Of a stretch of DNA of 64,000 nucleotides, positions 45,712 to 55,100 are shown piece by piece. The position numbers and the translations under genes are program-made. The DNA comes from Bacteroidetes bacterium UBA2475 (GTDB lineage Bacteria > Bacteroidota > Bacteroidia > B-17B0 > Aurantibacillaceae). The DNA lies in contig DDPF01000011.1 in assembly GCA_002342065.1 (NCBI GenBank), forward strand, positions 1 through 64,000. Direction: 5' to 3'. Every line of letters begins with the position of its first letter. The stretch's first letter is position 1. The notes below the pieces were generated by a model that was not told the DNA's origin, did no database searches, and saw only the letters and a list, made by a program, of their open reading frames with translations.

Positions 45712-48654
45712 TTAATGCATAACATTTATTTTAAACGTTCTTACAAAATTATCACTCGAAAATTTAACCATGTATGCCCCATTTTCTAAATTAGCTGTAC
45801 TTAATTCTTTAGTACTGTTTTGTTTAAAAATTAAACGACCACTTAGATCATATAAAGCAAGCGTGGCATCTTTAAATATTTCTGCATCATATTTAATAAA
45901 TAATTTATCAGAAGCAGGGTTTGGATAAATTTTTATATCATCAGCTGCGACCTGCATTTCAGTTTCAGCAATTGATAAGAAAGAATTTGAATTATTTTTT
46001 TTGTTAGTTTCATCTGTTACTTTTACTGGGTTATTAGAAGAAGCGTATCTTGCTTGACCTAAAGGATATATTTTAAATCCGTACTCCTGATTATGACAAC
46101 CACTAAAAGGGGGAGGAGTAACAACTAAAGGCCCGGAACCATTTATCGAAACATTTACTGAAACTAGAAGTGGGTTTTGTAATGCAGGATCAATATTATA
46201 TGTATCATACCAATCAATAGTGTAAGACGCGTTTTGTTTTAGTCCATAAATATGTAGGGCTCCAGAGTTTCCTGAAATTACTGGAACAGCTGAAGGAAGT
46301 GAAACGGGCAAAGTAGGATTATTTGGACAATGAGCTTGCTCATCTGGTCGTAAATGATTATAGTTATATAATTCCAAATACTCATTCTTAAGTTGATTAG
46401 GATAATTTGAATTATAATAAGGCATTCCACTACTCGTATTAGTAAAATTTTCCCACCAGAATGTACGATTGCGAATATAACCCACAATATGATCAGCCTG
46501 GAAACCATTATTATCAATAAGATAAAATGTTTCCACAGGTGTCCCATTCTGTTGAATATGATATTTTGGAACATAATTTCCCTGATCAAAGTTTATATCC
46601 TTAATAAAAGCCTGTAACGGTTTGAAATGTTGAACAAAACCATCACCACAGCCATGTGTCATCTGAGTAGCAGGATCAATATCTAAACCACCACTCCAAT
46701 TATCCAAACCTGAGGTTAATCCTCCAATAAATGTTGTTGACCATAACAAAGTATGGAATGTAGGCCCCATATATTCCGGAAAAGCAGGACCAGTGACGCA
46801 CTCCCATGCGGCTTGCAACCCTAATTCGCCAGCCTGACAAGGCTTTGGCTTGCCATTGGCAGAAGTATACATTTGCCTAAATGTTTGAGTATTATAAAAA
46901 GCTTTTTTAAACGAAGGATCTTCATTATATGTATATGGGTGTGTAGCAAAAAAATCTAAATCTGTAGCGTTTCCAACTTGATCACCGGTATATCCTAGTT
47001 CATATGATGCTGTAAACAAATGGTCTTTATGATTTAATTTATTTGGATTTTTAATATAATCCAACATATCTTCAAGCCAGGGTTTAAAGCTATTATCTAA
47101 AGAACTAACGTTACCCTGTGCTGGCTCGTGCAGCAAATGAAATTCATTAAACAGTTCAAAATCTGCTATGTTGGTTGAATAACCATATCGCGCAATCATA
47201 TAACGTAGACGCTTTTTATAAGCCTTTTTTGCATCTGCATCTGTGAAAAATTGAACAACGGAATTACTATTAGGTGAAGTAATTATATTACTTCCAGGCT
47301 TCGCATAGGGATTTTGAGTTATCCAGCTACCATTTGTACCTGCAATAAAACCATTATCCATAATTTCTGTTGCCCACTGTATATAGATATTATTATCTTT
47401 GGCCATATCTAATAATCTATCAAACTCCCACATAATCGCTTGACGGTTAACGCCTTTATAATGAGCTGGTGAATATGGTGGATCATTAATTACATCTGCG
47501 TAAGTTAAACCTGTTTGAAGAGGTCTATCCTTCCATGCATCATAAATACCTGCGTGTTCCCATTCAAAACTATAAGCGTAATAAGTGCTATAAACTCTTG
47601 CAAAGTTACCACCCTGCATTGCAATTCTGTTTTTAATTGTTTCGCGATGCCGCCAATATCTTGAAGGATAAGAAGAATTGTAGTCATTACATCCCCAATC
47701 AACGCAATCAGTAGAAGGTAAACCATCAATTGGATCTCTGGTTGTATTCAGTGCGGCAATAGGAGAAGCTGCACACACACCAACTGGAAGTATTGTTTTT
47801 TCTGGTTGAGAAGGGTCGGGTTGCGTAACAAAAAATTTATTGTTTTGCCCCAATTTTATAAACCCAAGACTATTGGAAGAAATGGTACTGAAATTTTGCC
47901 CAACATTATCCTGATACAGAATTGCGTTATTAGCGCCTTTTATTACCCAGGTTACATTATAAGTTCCAATATATTTTGGTGCAAAGCGTACGCGCCAATG
48001 GTATTGTAAATTTAAATCTTCTACCCAATTAGTTGTTGCATATTTTGGAGTTGTAACTTGAGGGTCTCCGGTACTATAACTATATTCTCTGTAGTAAAAA
48101 CCATAAATAGTTTGAGATGGTTTTCCTGGAAATGAAAAAGTAGCCTCAACACTTATTTGATCTGGATCATAAGGATTGATATTGCCATTTGCTGTATTAA
48201 AATTACAACCATATCCATTATGTCCTCCCTTAATGTATTCCCCAAAAAAGTCATCAACTTTTTGAGTAACACTTAATGGTAATTTTAGTCCAAGTTCAAA
48301 TTTGTCGTATAACGGAATATTATTAAAACCGCCGGAGTGATAAGATACAACTTCAAACGGTGGAGGGTCAATGTGTGCAGCAAAAGATCCACTTGAAAAG
48401 TTTGCCGCCGAAGATCCGGGTAATATCCCAATTGACTTACTGGCCTTTATATCGTAAGTAGCGGCGCTACTTGCATTTACTGTATTTAAAGTTGCATTGT
48501 AAGAATAATTATTCTGAGTTCCGGAAGAATAGTTTCCCGAAAAATTAGTTGGAGCAGGATTATATGAATATGGTATTTGGCTTGTTAAACTATGACATAA
48601 AGCGCAAGCAATAACAACCAAACTGTTTTTTGGAATGCAGAGTTTATTTATCAT
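45712..48654 (-). CDS. T9SS type A secreted protein with DUF5060-like and GH-A-like domains
   Basis: A 980-residue protein. After the N-terminal hydrophobic segment comes a Ser/Tyr/Asn-rich linker, then a beta-sandwich (residues about 110-280) with YDKFELGLKL and DPDQISVEATF, resembling the DUF5060 N-terminal domain of some glycosidases. A TIM-barrel follows with FELFNEFHLLH (putative acid/base E504) and QAGELGLQ (putative nucleophile E610). Near the end is an Ig-like strand set and a type A sorting domain (KIYPNPASDKLF, LYDLSGRLIF). It starts 2 bp after the tail-fibre-like gene, so both are one transcription unit. Substrate unknown. Confidence 0.82.
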   Translation of the reverse strand: MINKLCIPKNSLVVIACALCHSLTSQIPYSYNPAPTNFSGNYSSGTQNNYSYNATLNTVNASSAATYDIKASKSIGILPGSSAANFSSGSFAAHIDPPPFEVVSYHSGGFNNIPLYDKFELGLKLPLSVTQKVDDFFGEYIKGGHNGYGCNFNTANGNINPYDPDQISVEATFSFPGKPSQTIYGFYYREYSYSTGDPQVTTPKYATTNWVEDLNLQYHWRVRFAPKYIGTYNVTWVIKGANNAILYQDNVGQNFSTISSNSLGFIKLGQNNKFFVTQPDPSQPEKTILPVGVCAASPIAALNTTRDPIDGLPSTDCVDWGCNDYNSSYPSRYWRHRETIKNRIAMQGGNFARVYSTYYAYSFEWEHAGIYDAWKDRPLQTGLTYADVINDPPYSPAHYKGVNRQAIMWEFDRLLDMAKDNNIYIQWATEIMDNGFIAGTNGSWITQNPYAKPGSNIITSPNSNSVVQFFTDADAKKAYKKRLRYMIARYGYSTNIADFELFNEFHLLHEPAQGNVSSLDNSFKPWLEDMLDYIKNPNKLNHKDHLFTASYELGYTGDQVGNATDLDFFATHPYTYNEDPSFKKAFYNTQTFRQMYTSANGKPKPCQAGELGLQAAWECVTGPAFPEYMGPTFHTLLWSTTFIGGLTSGLDNWSGGLDIDPATQMTHGCGDGFVQHFKPLQAFIKDINFDQGNYVPKYHIQQNGTPVETFYLIDNNGFQADHIVGYIRNRTFWWENFTNTSSGMPYYNSNYPNQLKNEYLELYNYNHLRPDEQAHCPNNPTLPVSLPSAVPVISGNSGALHIYGLKQNASYTIDWYDTYNIDPALQNPLLVSVNVSINGSGPLVVTPPPFSGCHNQEYGFKIYPLGQARYASSNNPVKVTDETNKKNNSNSFLSIAETEMQVAADDIKIYPNPASDKLFIKYDAEIFKDATLALYDLSGRLIFKQNSTKELSTANLENGAYMVKFSSDNFVRTFKINVMH

Positions 48655-48656
48655 AA

Positions 48657-49754
48657 TTATTTAATTTTTGTTTTCAATTCATCAATTTCTCTTTGTTGCT
48701 TCACCATTAAGATTGTCATTTCTTCAATTTTTTTAAGAAGAAGGGTGTTCATTTCTCCAACATTAATTCCGTTTTCTTTTACCTCAGCAGCGCTTGGTAT
48801 TTCGGGTAAATGTTTGTTAGCTTGATAATATTTTTCAATATCATATAGGTTTGGAACTTTATAATCACTTGCAAAAACGTAATCAGCCCAATTTGGCGAA
48901 CCACTTGCTGTGATATATAAAGATTGAGCAACAACTTTTCCTGCAACAGCAAACATAAAATCTGTATGGGGTGACTGAGGTGTGCTATTGCCTATCCAAA
49001 CTTGTGGCGCATTACTTCCATAGATCGATTTAAAATTTAATATTTTGTAAGAATTATTTACATCACTCCAAATATGTCCGATACCCGAATTATCTTCTCC
49101 AAAACCATACGATTTTGCAGAATTAAGAACCCACGACCCAACATTACCGGTTGATTGTTGAACTCTATATTCATAAGCAGCAGAACCCGCGCCCCCAGAA
49201 ATTGAAAGTGGCCAGCCTGCCGTTGTTCTTAAATCAATTCCGGCATTTGGTGCTGTTGTTCCAATACCAACTTTGCCTCCCCAAGAACTAATACAGAAAT
49301 TGCCGGAAGAGGTTGTTTGAAGATCTGAATATATACTGTTTGAGTATGATAACCTTAATTGATTTGACGTACTCAAAATATCTAATTTTGCGCCTGGCAC
49401 TGTCGTTCCAATACCAACCTCTCCGGTGCCCCCTTTTATAAATAAACGATTCGCAACATTATCGGCAATAATAAAATTTCCTGCACCGGGACCATCATTA
49501 TAACCTAATGATAAAAAACTCCAATTTCTTCCACTTGGGGTTGCATTGTTTAGTTCTAAAGCCAGATGTCCCTCAGATCCTGTACGGTTAATTTTAATTC
49601 CACCGCCAATAGCCCCTGTGCTTATTTCCAAGGCTCTGGCCGGGCTGGTTGTACCAATACCAACATTTCCACTTGGTGTTGGAAATACATTTTGTGCTTT
49701 TGTAATAGTAGCTATTAATAACAAGCTTCCTAAAATTATTATTTGTTTTTTCAT
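48657..49754 (-). CDS. Tail-fibre-like secreted protein, short form
   Basis: A 365-residue protein with signal peptide (residues 1-20, TKAQN). The body has repeated GNVGIGTTSPA and GEVGIGTT motifs found in phage-tail-fibre and Bacteroidota surface-fibre proteins, and a long block shared with the paralogue at 50057-51703 (NDGPGAGNF.IADN). The C-terminus is VPNLYDIEKYYQANKHLPEIP, then ENGINVGEMNTLLLKKIEE, a coiled-coil trimerisation tail. No S74 domain and no sorting tail are present. It probably forms surface fibres. A two-copy upstream element sits 82-218 bp before the start, and the GH-A-like gene follows after 2 bp. Confidence 0.85.
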   Translation of the reverse strand: MKKQIIILGSLLLIATITKAQNVFPTPSGNVGIGTTSPARALEISTGAIGGGIKINRTGSEGHLALELNNATPSGRNWSFLSLGYNDGPGAGNFIIADNVANRLFIKGGTGEVGIGTTVPGAKLDILSTSNQLRLSYSNSIYSDLQTTSSGNFCISSWGGKVGIGTTAPNAGIDLRTTAGWPLSISGGAGSAAYEYRVQQSTGNVGSWVLNSAKSYGFGEDNSGIGHIWSDVNNSYKILNFKSIYGSNAPQVWIGNSTPQSPHTDFMFAVAGKVVAQSLYITASGSPNWADYVFASDYKVPNLYDIEKYYQANKHLPEIPSAAEVKENGINVGEMNTLLLKKIEEMTILMVKQQREIDELKTKIK

Positions 49755-49778
49755 GATTTTGTTTTTTGTTATACATTA

Positions 49779-49786
49779 CAAAACTA
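49779..49786 (-). promoter_or_regulatory. Candidate -7 box (TAGTTTTG, minus strand) for the short tail-fibre gene
   Basis: The minus-strand sequence TAGTTTTG matches TAnnTTTG exactly. It is 25 bp upstream of the ATG at 49754, and its distal edge is 55 bp from the conserved core of the nearest upstream element. No -33 box of good quality is seen, as expected for an activator-dependent promoter. Confidence 0.45.
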
Positions 49787-49839
49787 AATCATTCACCATT
49801 GAAAATTTTTTGTCTAACGTGGTTCGTTCAAACTTTTAT

Positions 49840-49972
49840 ACAAGTGGTAAGGTTTATTGAGTGCTTTAAAAAACAATGAAAAAGAAAAAATAAATGAAAA
49901 AATACTTGCTAAATCGATTAACCAGAGCCGGTTTAATGGTTCCACTTTACAAGTGGTAAGGTTTATTGAGTA
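49840..49972. promoter_or_regulatory. Shared upstream element, copies 1 and 2
   Basis: The 20-mer ACAAGTGGTAAGGTTTATTG occurs at 49840-49859 and again at 49949-49968, both on the plus strand. Inside each, AGTGGT is followed 17 bp later by AGTGCT or AGTAGT. The second copy carries a CCACTT-TAC-AAGTGG dyad and is preceded by a block (49908-49972) almost identical to 51919-51982. The pair lies upstream of the short tail-fibre gene. Together with the terminator and the -7 box it accounts for the 302-bp space before the gene. Confidence 0.7.
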
Positions 49973-50002
49973 GTTTGAAAAAACTATAGGATAATTTGAC
50001 TT

Positions 50003-50042
50003 AAAAAAATAAGCCGCAGGACACAACCCACGGCTTATTTAT
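50003..50042 (-). terminator. Intrinsic terminator of the S74 tail-fibre gene
   Basis: On the minus strand the stem AAATAAGCCG ... CGGCTTATTT encloses a 17-bp loop and is followed by T residues. It lies 15 bp past the stop of the S74 gene at 50057. Confidence 0.75.
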
Positions 50043-50056
50043 ATTTGTTATTAAAT

Positions 50057-51703
50057 TTATTTTTGCGAAACAACCATTCTTTTTGAATCAACAATTTTGC
50101 CATCAGCAATAATAGAGTAGATATAAATACCTGCTGCTAATTTTTCGGATGTGATTGTGATAGAAGAAGAATTTTTCTCGATAGGGAAAGAAGTGATTTG
50201 TTTTCCCGAAAGATCGTAAACAACTAACGAAGCAACTTTTGTTTGCTCGGTTAAAGTATATTTTACAACTGTTTCAGAGCTGAAAGGATTTGGAATATTT
50301 TGTTCCATTTTAAAGCCCGAAGCGCCTTCAATTTCATTAATACCAGTTGGCATAGCCGATTTTGAAGCAAGCAATTGATCGATTAATTGTTTTTGTTCGT
50401 TTAATTGTTTTTGTTGTCCTTTAATTGCTTCCAACAGAACCGGGATCATTCCAACGTAATTTACTGCTAAATACCCTTCTCTATCTTCAATAACTAATTC
50501 AGGAAAAACTTCTTTTAATTCTTGTGCTAAAAAACCAATTTGATTGCCTTTAGGAAAGTTTTTAGTTTTAAACTCATCCGATTTGTATTGGTATGTATAA
50601 CCACTTATTCTCTCTAATTTTTCTGCAACATTATCAATACCTTTTATATTATTTTTAAATCTTTTATCAGAAGACCATGCGGATGCTGTACAAAAAGCCT
50701 GACCATTTATATTTACATTTCCATCAAAGTATCCTGCCCATGCACCAAAATTACTTAATGAATTACCATACACACCAATATCCTGACCGGTTGGCATTAA
50801 TGCGTAATTTGGTGATCCTCCACAAAACCCCGCTACTCCAGCAGCTTTGTTTGCCGGAACACGAACATTTGTTTCTCCTAATACACCGATATTAACAATC
50901 CCTGAGGCTGTTGCCGGATCAAAGCCCATGCCGTGTACGCCTATATTGTTAAGTGAAGATGTTGAAGAATAGCCTCTAATTCCTGTACCATGCCTATCAT
51001 CAAAAACATCAAGTCTCACAGATGATGTTCCGCATGTTGTTTGGCCAATTCTAACCTGACTTAAACTGTTTGCTGGATTTGTGAAATTAAAATTAAAATT
51101 ATTTAAAGGAATTTGGTAATTACCAGTTATTGGGTTGGAAGTTCCAGAACAAAGATTTCCCAAACCAGATCCAGAAGAAGCTGGAACATAAATTACATCT
51201 CCATTTGCATCTACAGATAATACTCCTGTGCCCGGATTCGCCGAAGTTGGTGATATACTTGTAAGGTTTATAAAACGCAAACCGCTTTGATTGGCAAGAC
51301 CTTTATTTATTACCAGCCTATTTTGTGTTTGCGCATTAGTTGCACCAATACCAACATTTCCAGTTGAGCCATTAATAAATATTCTATTTGCAGCATTATC
51401 AGCAATAACAAAATTTCCAGCACCCGGCCCATCATTTACACCAAGTGAATAAAGGCGCCACGTATTTCCACCCGTTGTATTGTTTTGCAATGCTAAGCTA
51501 ACATTTCCTTGTGTTTGTGCAGGGCCTGTAGATGCTCTTATTCCGTCTAAATTATTAGTAGTAACTACGTGTAATTTACTTGCCGGAGTTGTTGTTCCAA
51601 TACCAACATTACCTGGTGTTGTTTCTGTTGCTCCTCCGCTCCATTGTGCATTCGCAAAATATGTCAAAGCTAAAAAGCTTCCTAAAATTATTTTCTTTTT
51701 CAT
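50057..51703 (-). CDS. Tail-fibre-like protein with S74 chaperone domain and T9SS type A tail
   Basis: A 548-residue protein with signal peptide (residues 1-19, ANAQ). N-terminal GNVGIGTTTPA repeats and a block shared with the paralogue at 48657 are followed by a Gly/Asn-rich stalk. The S74 intramolecular chaperone (endosialidase-type) begins at about residue 345 with SDKRFKNNIKGI, with the Ser/Lys pair that drives autocleavage in phage proteins, then GFLAQELKEVFPELV and a coiled coil. It is followed by a type A sorting domain (NIPNPFSSETVVKYTL, VVYDLSGKQI). If S74 cuts, the sorting tail would leave with the chaperone, which is odd. Confidence 0.88.
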   Translation of the reverse strand: MKKKIILGSFLALTYFANAQWSGGATETTPGNVGIGTTTPASKLHVVTTNNLDGIRASTGPAQTQGNVSLALQNNTTGGNTWRLYSLGVNDGPGAGNFVIADNAANRIFINGSTGNVGIGATNAQTQNRLVINKGLANQSGLRFINLTSISPTSANPGTGVLSVDANGDVIYVPASSGSGLGNLCSGTSNPITGNYQIPLNNFNFNFTNPANSLSQVRIGQTTCGTSSVRLDVFDDRHGTGIRGYSSTSSLNNIGVHGMGFDPATASGIVNIGVLGETNVRVPANKAAGVAGFCGGSPNYALMPTGQDIGVYGNSLSNFGAWAGYFDGNVNINGQAFCTASAWSSDKRFKNNIKGIDNVAEKLERISGYTYQYKSDEFKTKNFPKGNQIGFLAQELKEVFPELVIEDREGYLAVNYVGMIPVLLEAIKGQQKQLNEQKQLIDQLLASKSAMPTGINEIEGASGFKMEQNIPNPFSSETVVKYTLTEQTKVASLVVYDLSGKQITSFPIEKNSSSITITSEKLAAGIYIYSIIADGKIVDSKRMVVSQK

Positions 51704-51797
51704 AATAATTTGTTTTTGTTTGTTGCCTACTCTTTTAAAGCTTTTCGGCTCACGCTTTATTTAGAAGATTGACGTCTAAAATTCTAAATATTAATAT

Positions 51798-51805
51798 CAA
51801 AGTTA
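51798..51805 (-). promoter_or_regulatory. Candidate -7 box (TAACTTTG, minus strand) for the S74 tail-fibre gene
   Basis: The minus strand reads TAACTTTG, an exact TAnnTTTG match, 95 bp before the ATG at 51703. Its distal edge is 56 bp from the conserved core of the nearest upstream element, nearly the same spacing as at the short tail-fibre gene. Confidence 0.45.
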
Positions 51806-51859
51806 GACGATGAAAAAATCTAAAACTACATGCCATCTTTACTTTACCCGAATTTTTAT

Positions 51860-51982
51860 ACAAGTGGTATACTTTATTGAGCGCATAAAAAATCTGCAAA
51901 AGAACCTTCTAAAAGGCCGCTAAATCGATTAACCAAAGCCGGTTTAACGGTTCCACTTTACAAGTGGTAAGGTTTATTGAGT
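51860..51982. promoter_or_regulatory. Shared upstream element, copies 3 and 4
   Basis: Copies at 51860-51879 (with changes in the middle) and 51960-51979 (exact). The 100-bp spacing between cores is like the 109 bp of the other pair. Block 51919-51982 matches 49908-49972 with only a few changes. They lie upstream of the S74 tail-fibre gene, in the 397-bp gap between it and the 1577-residue protein gene. From 51985 to 52100 the gap is AT-rich and I see no further signal. Confidence 0.7.
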
Positions 51983-52100
51983 AGTTGAATTTATTTTTTC
52001 GTAATAAAATTTTTATAAAGCGATTGAAAAAATAATGAAAAATCACTTTCGCAATTTTCGTTTAAAAAACACTAAAAAAATTGGAATTTGTAAATGCTAA

Positions 52101-55100
52101 TCAATACTGCACCACTACGAACCCTGTTCTTGTTTCTTTGTCACCATCTAGGAATTCGATGATATAATAATAAGTGGCAGGCGGTACTTTGTTAGAGCCC
52201 AGCACCAGGCCGGTGGCGTTGACCAGGCCATCCCAAGAGTTGTCGTATTCAGATTTTTCGTAAACTTTGTTACCCCAGCGGTTGAAGATGGTAAGTTTTA
52301 CCGGCCTTCCATTTAAACCTTTGATGAAGAAGAAGTCGTTCTTACCATCACCATCAGGAGAAAAACCATCCGGGATAAAAAGATCGATGATTGGTAAGTT
52401 GATGATGGTCACCGTGTCATTGTTGGTAGGATCACCGTCAAAATCAGGATCCCATGTAAAACCGTTATTAGAAGTATCCATAACAGTAACATTATTAATA
52501 AAATTAGCATAACCAATTACCCAATTTTTGAACGGACCATAAAAACCTTTAGGATCTATGCGTACGGTGAAGACAATGGTGTCGCGTTTATTGGCAATTA
52601 AGGTACTGGTAGACGGAGACGTTAAACTTATTTGCGATACCCCATCAAATAAAGGGTTAATACTTAAGCTACTATTTTGCGAAGTAATAACAGGCTGACT
52701 TACCACAGAAAAATTACTAGGCATAGGAAAAGCAAGACCAAGATCCTCATTTAAAGTAACGTTAGTTAAATTAATTGTAGAAGCATTAACAGCAGTAACA
52801 GTAAAATCAACATTGTAAAACGAGTTGTAAACTAACACTGGTTTACCGGCAGCTTTTGTCATACCAAACATGGTATTATTGCAACTGATCACAAAAACAG
52901 AAACGGTAGCTACAGAACTACAACCACCATTCTCACCAATTACAGTGTAAGTGTTAATAGAATTGGTAGCAGTAGTAACAACAGAACTTCCGGTAAGAGA
53001 AATTGGCATCCAGGTATAATTTGTAGCGCCGCTCGCACTTAGGGTGAACGATCCGCCATCACATAAAAGAGAACCCGAAGCAGTAGCGGTGATAGAAGGA
53101 TTGTTACCAACAGTAATGGTCACCGTATCGGTATCGGTACAGCCAAAATTATTTATTCCCGTAATAGTATAGGTAGTAGTAACCGAAGGAGACACCACAA
53201 CAATAGGTCCGGTTAATGCACCCGGATTAACAAGGTAAGTTAAACCACCACTTGAAACTAAAGTAACAGAACTACCCGAACAGGCCAAAGTAGAAGAAGG
53301 CACAGTGGTAATAGTAGGACTAGGATTAACAGAAACAGTAGTAACAGCAGTATTGGTACAACCCACTAAATTGCTACCCGTAACGGTGTACGATGTAGTA
53401 ACAGAAGGAGAGACCACTAAGGTATTACCAACAGAGCTACTCGGGTTCCATGTATAACTTGAAGCACCAAAAGCTAACAATAAAGCAGAACCGCCACTGC
53501 AAATAACAGGAGGGATAGTATTGATATTAATATTAGGACGAGGAAGTACAACTAAGGTAAAAGTTTTAGAAGAAGAACAATTACCCGACACGCCAATAAC
53601 CGTATACACAGTAGTAGCAGTTGGCGAGACAACGATACTTGTTGCAGTAGAACCGCCAGGTAACCAGGTGTAAGAGGAAGCACCATTAGCAGTTAAAGTA
53701 CTTGAACTACCACGACACAGCGGAGCAGGATTACCATTAATAGTAATAGTAGGCGAAGGTGTAATTAAGATACTAACGGTTTTGGTACTTACGCAACCAG
53801 AAGCATTAGTGCCAGTAACAGTATAAATAGTTGTAGCGGTAGGCGTAACAATAACAGGAGAACCTACAATGGCACCCGGATTCCATGTATAAGAAACAGC
53901 ACCACCCGCAGTTAAAGTAGCAGAAGCACCTGAGCCACTGCAAATACTTGTTGGATTGCTAACAGCAGTAATTGTTGGATTAGCATTTACAACTAAACTC
54001 ACCGTACCGGAATTAGAACAACCCAAAGAGCTGGTACCCACAACCGTATAAGTTGTATTTACTAGAGGAGAAACAGTAACACTCACGCCAGTTAAAGGAC
54101 CAGGGCTCCATGTATAGGTAGCGCCACCCGAACCGGTAAGCGTTGCAGAATTACCAACACAAATAGCAGTAGGCGAACTAGAAGCGCCAATAACAGGTAA
54201 AGGATTAACAATAACAGAAACAGTTTTAGTATCAAAACAACCCGACGTAGAACCAACCACTGTGTAAGTGGTAGTTACCAAAGGCGTAACAGTAACAGAG
54301 CTACCAGTTAAATTACCCGGGTTCCAGGTATAAGAAGAAGCACCAGTAGAAGATAAAGTAGAAGTACCGCCAATACAAATAGCAGTAGGTGAGGCAATGG
54401 GATTAAGAGTAGGCGTAATGTTCACCGAAACAATAGTTATAGCAGTTGCGGTACAGCCAAAAGCGTTAGCGCCTGTAACAGTATAAATAGTGCTAACAGG
54501 CGGAGTAACATTAATAGTTTGTCCAACCAAAGCACCGGGGTTCCATGTATAAGAAACAGCGCCGTTACCAGTAAGCGTGCTTGAGCTACCACTGCAAATT
54601 ACAGCTGGCGAAGAGCTGGCTGTGATAGTTGGACTAGCATTTACGATGATAGCAATGGTTGCTGTACTGGTGCAATTACCATTACTACCCGTCACTGTAT
54701 ACGTTGTAGAAATAGCAGGACTAACCGTTACCGTTCCGCCCGGCAAAGCACCGGGGTTCCAGGTATAAGAAGAAGCGCCTGTGGCACTTAAAGTTACTGA
54801 ACTACCCGCACAAATTGCAGGTGAAGATGAACTTGTATTGATAGTAGGAGTAGGCGTTACCGAATAAGAAAGTGTAGTAGTAGAAACACAACCTAATGCG
54901 TTTACACCATTAACTGAAAATATTGAAGTAACAGTGGGTGTAATTACTAAAGAAGTTGAAACAACAGCGCCGGGATTCCACGTGTAACTTAATGCGCCAC
55001 CGGCTGTTAATGTAGCAGAACTTCCGCTGGTACTACAAACAGTTGTAGGCGAACTTATAACCGTTACTGTAGGGCTATTATTTACGGTAATAGAAATAGT

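Noticed and set aside
48657..51703. Prophage remnant, because of tail-fibre-like proteins
   Set aside because: Signal peptides, a T9SS tail and secreted neighbours point to cell-surface proteins; no capsid, terminase, portal or integrase gene is present.
49840..51982. Repeats spaced by about 100 bp that could be read as a tiny CRISPR array
   Set aside because: The copies come in two pairs, the spacing is unequal (109 and 100 bp), the intervening DNA is partly identical, and no cas gene is near.
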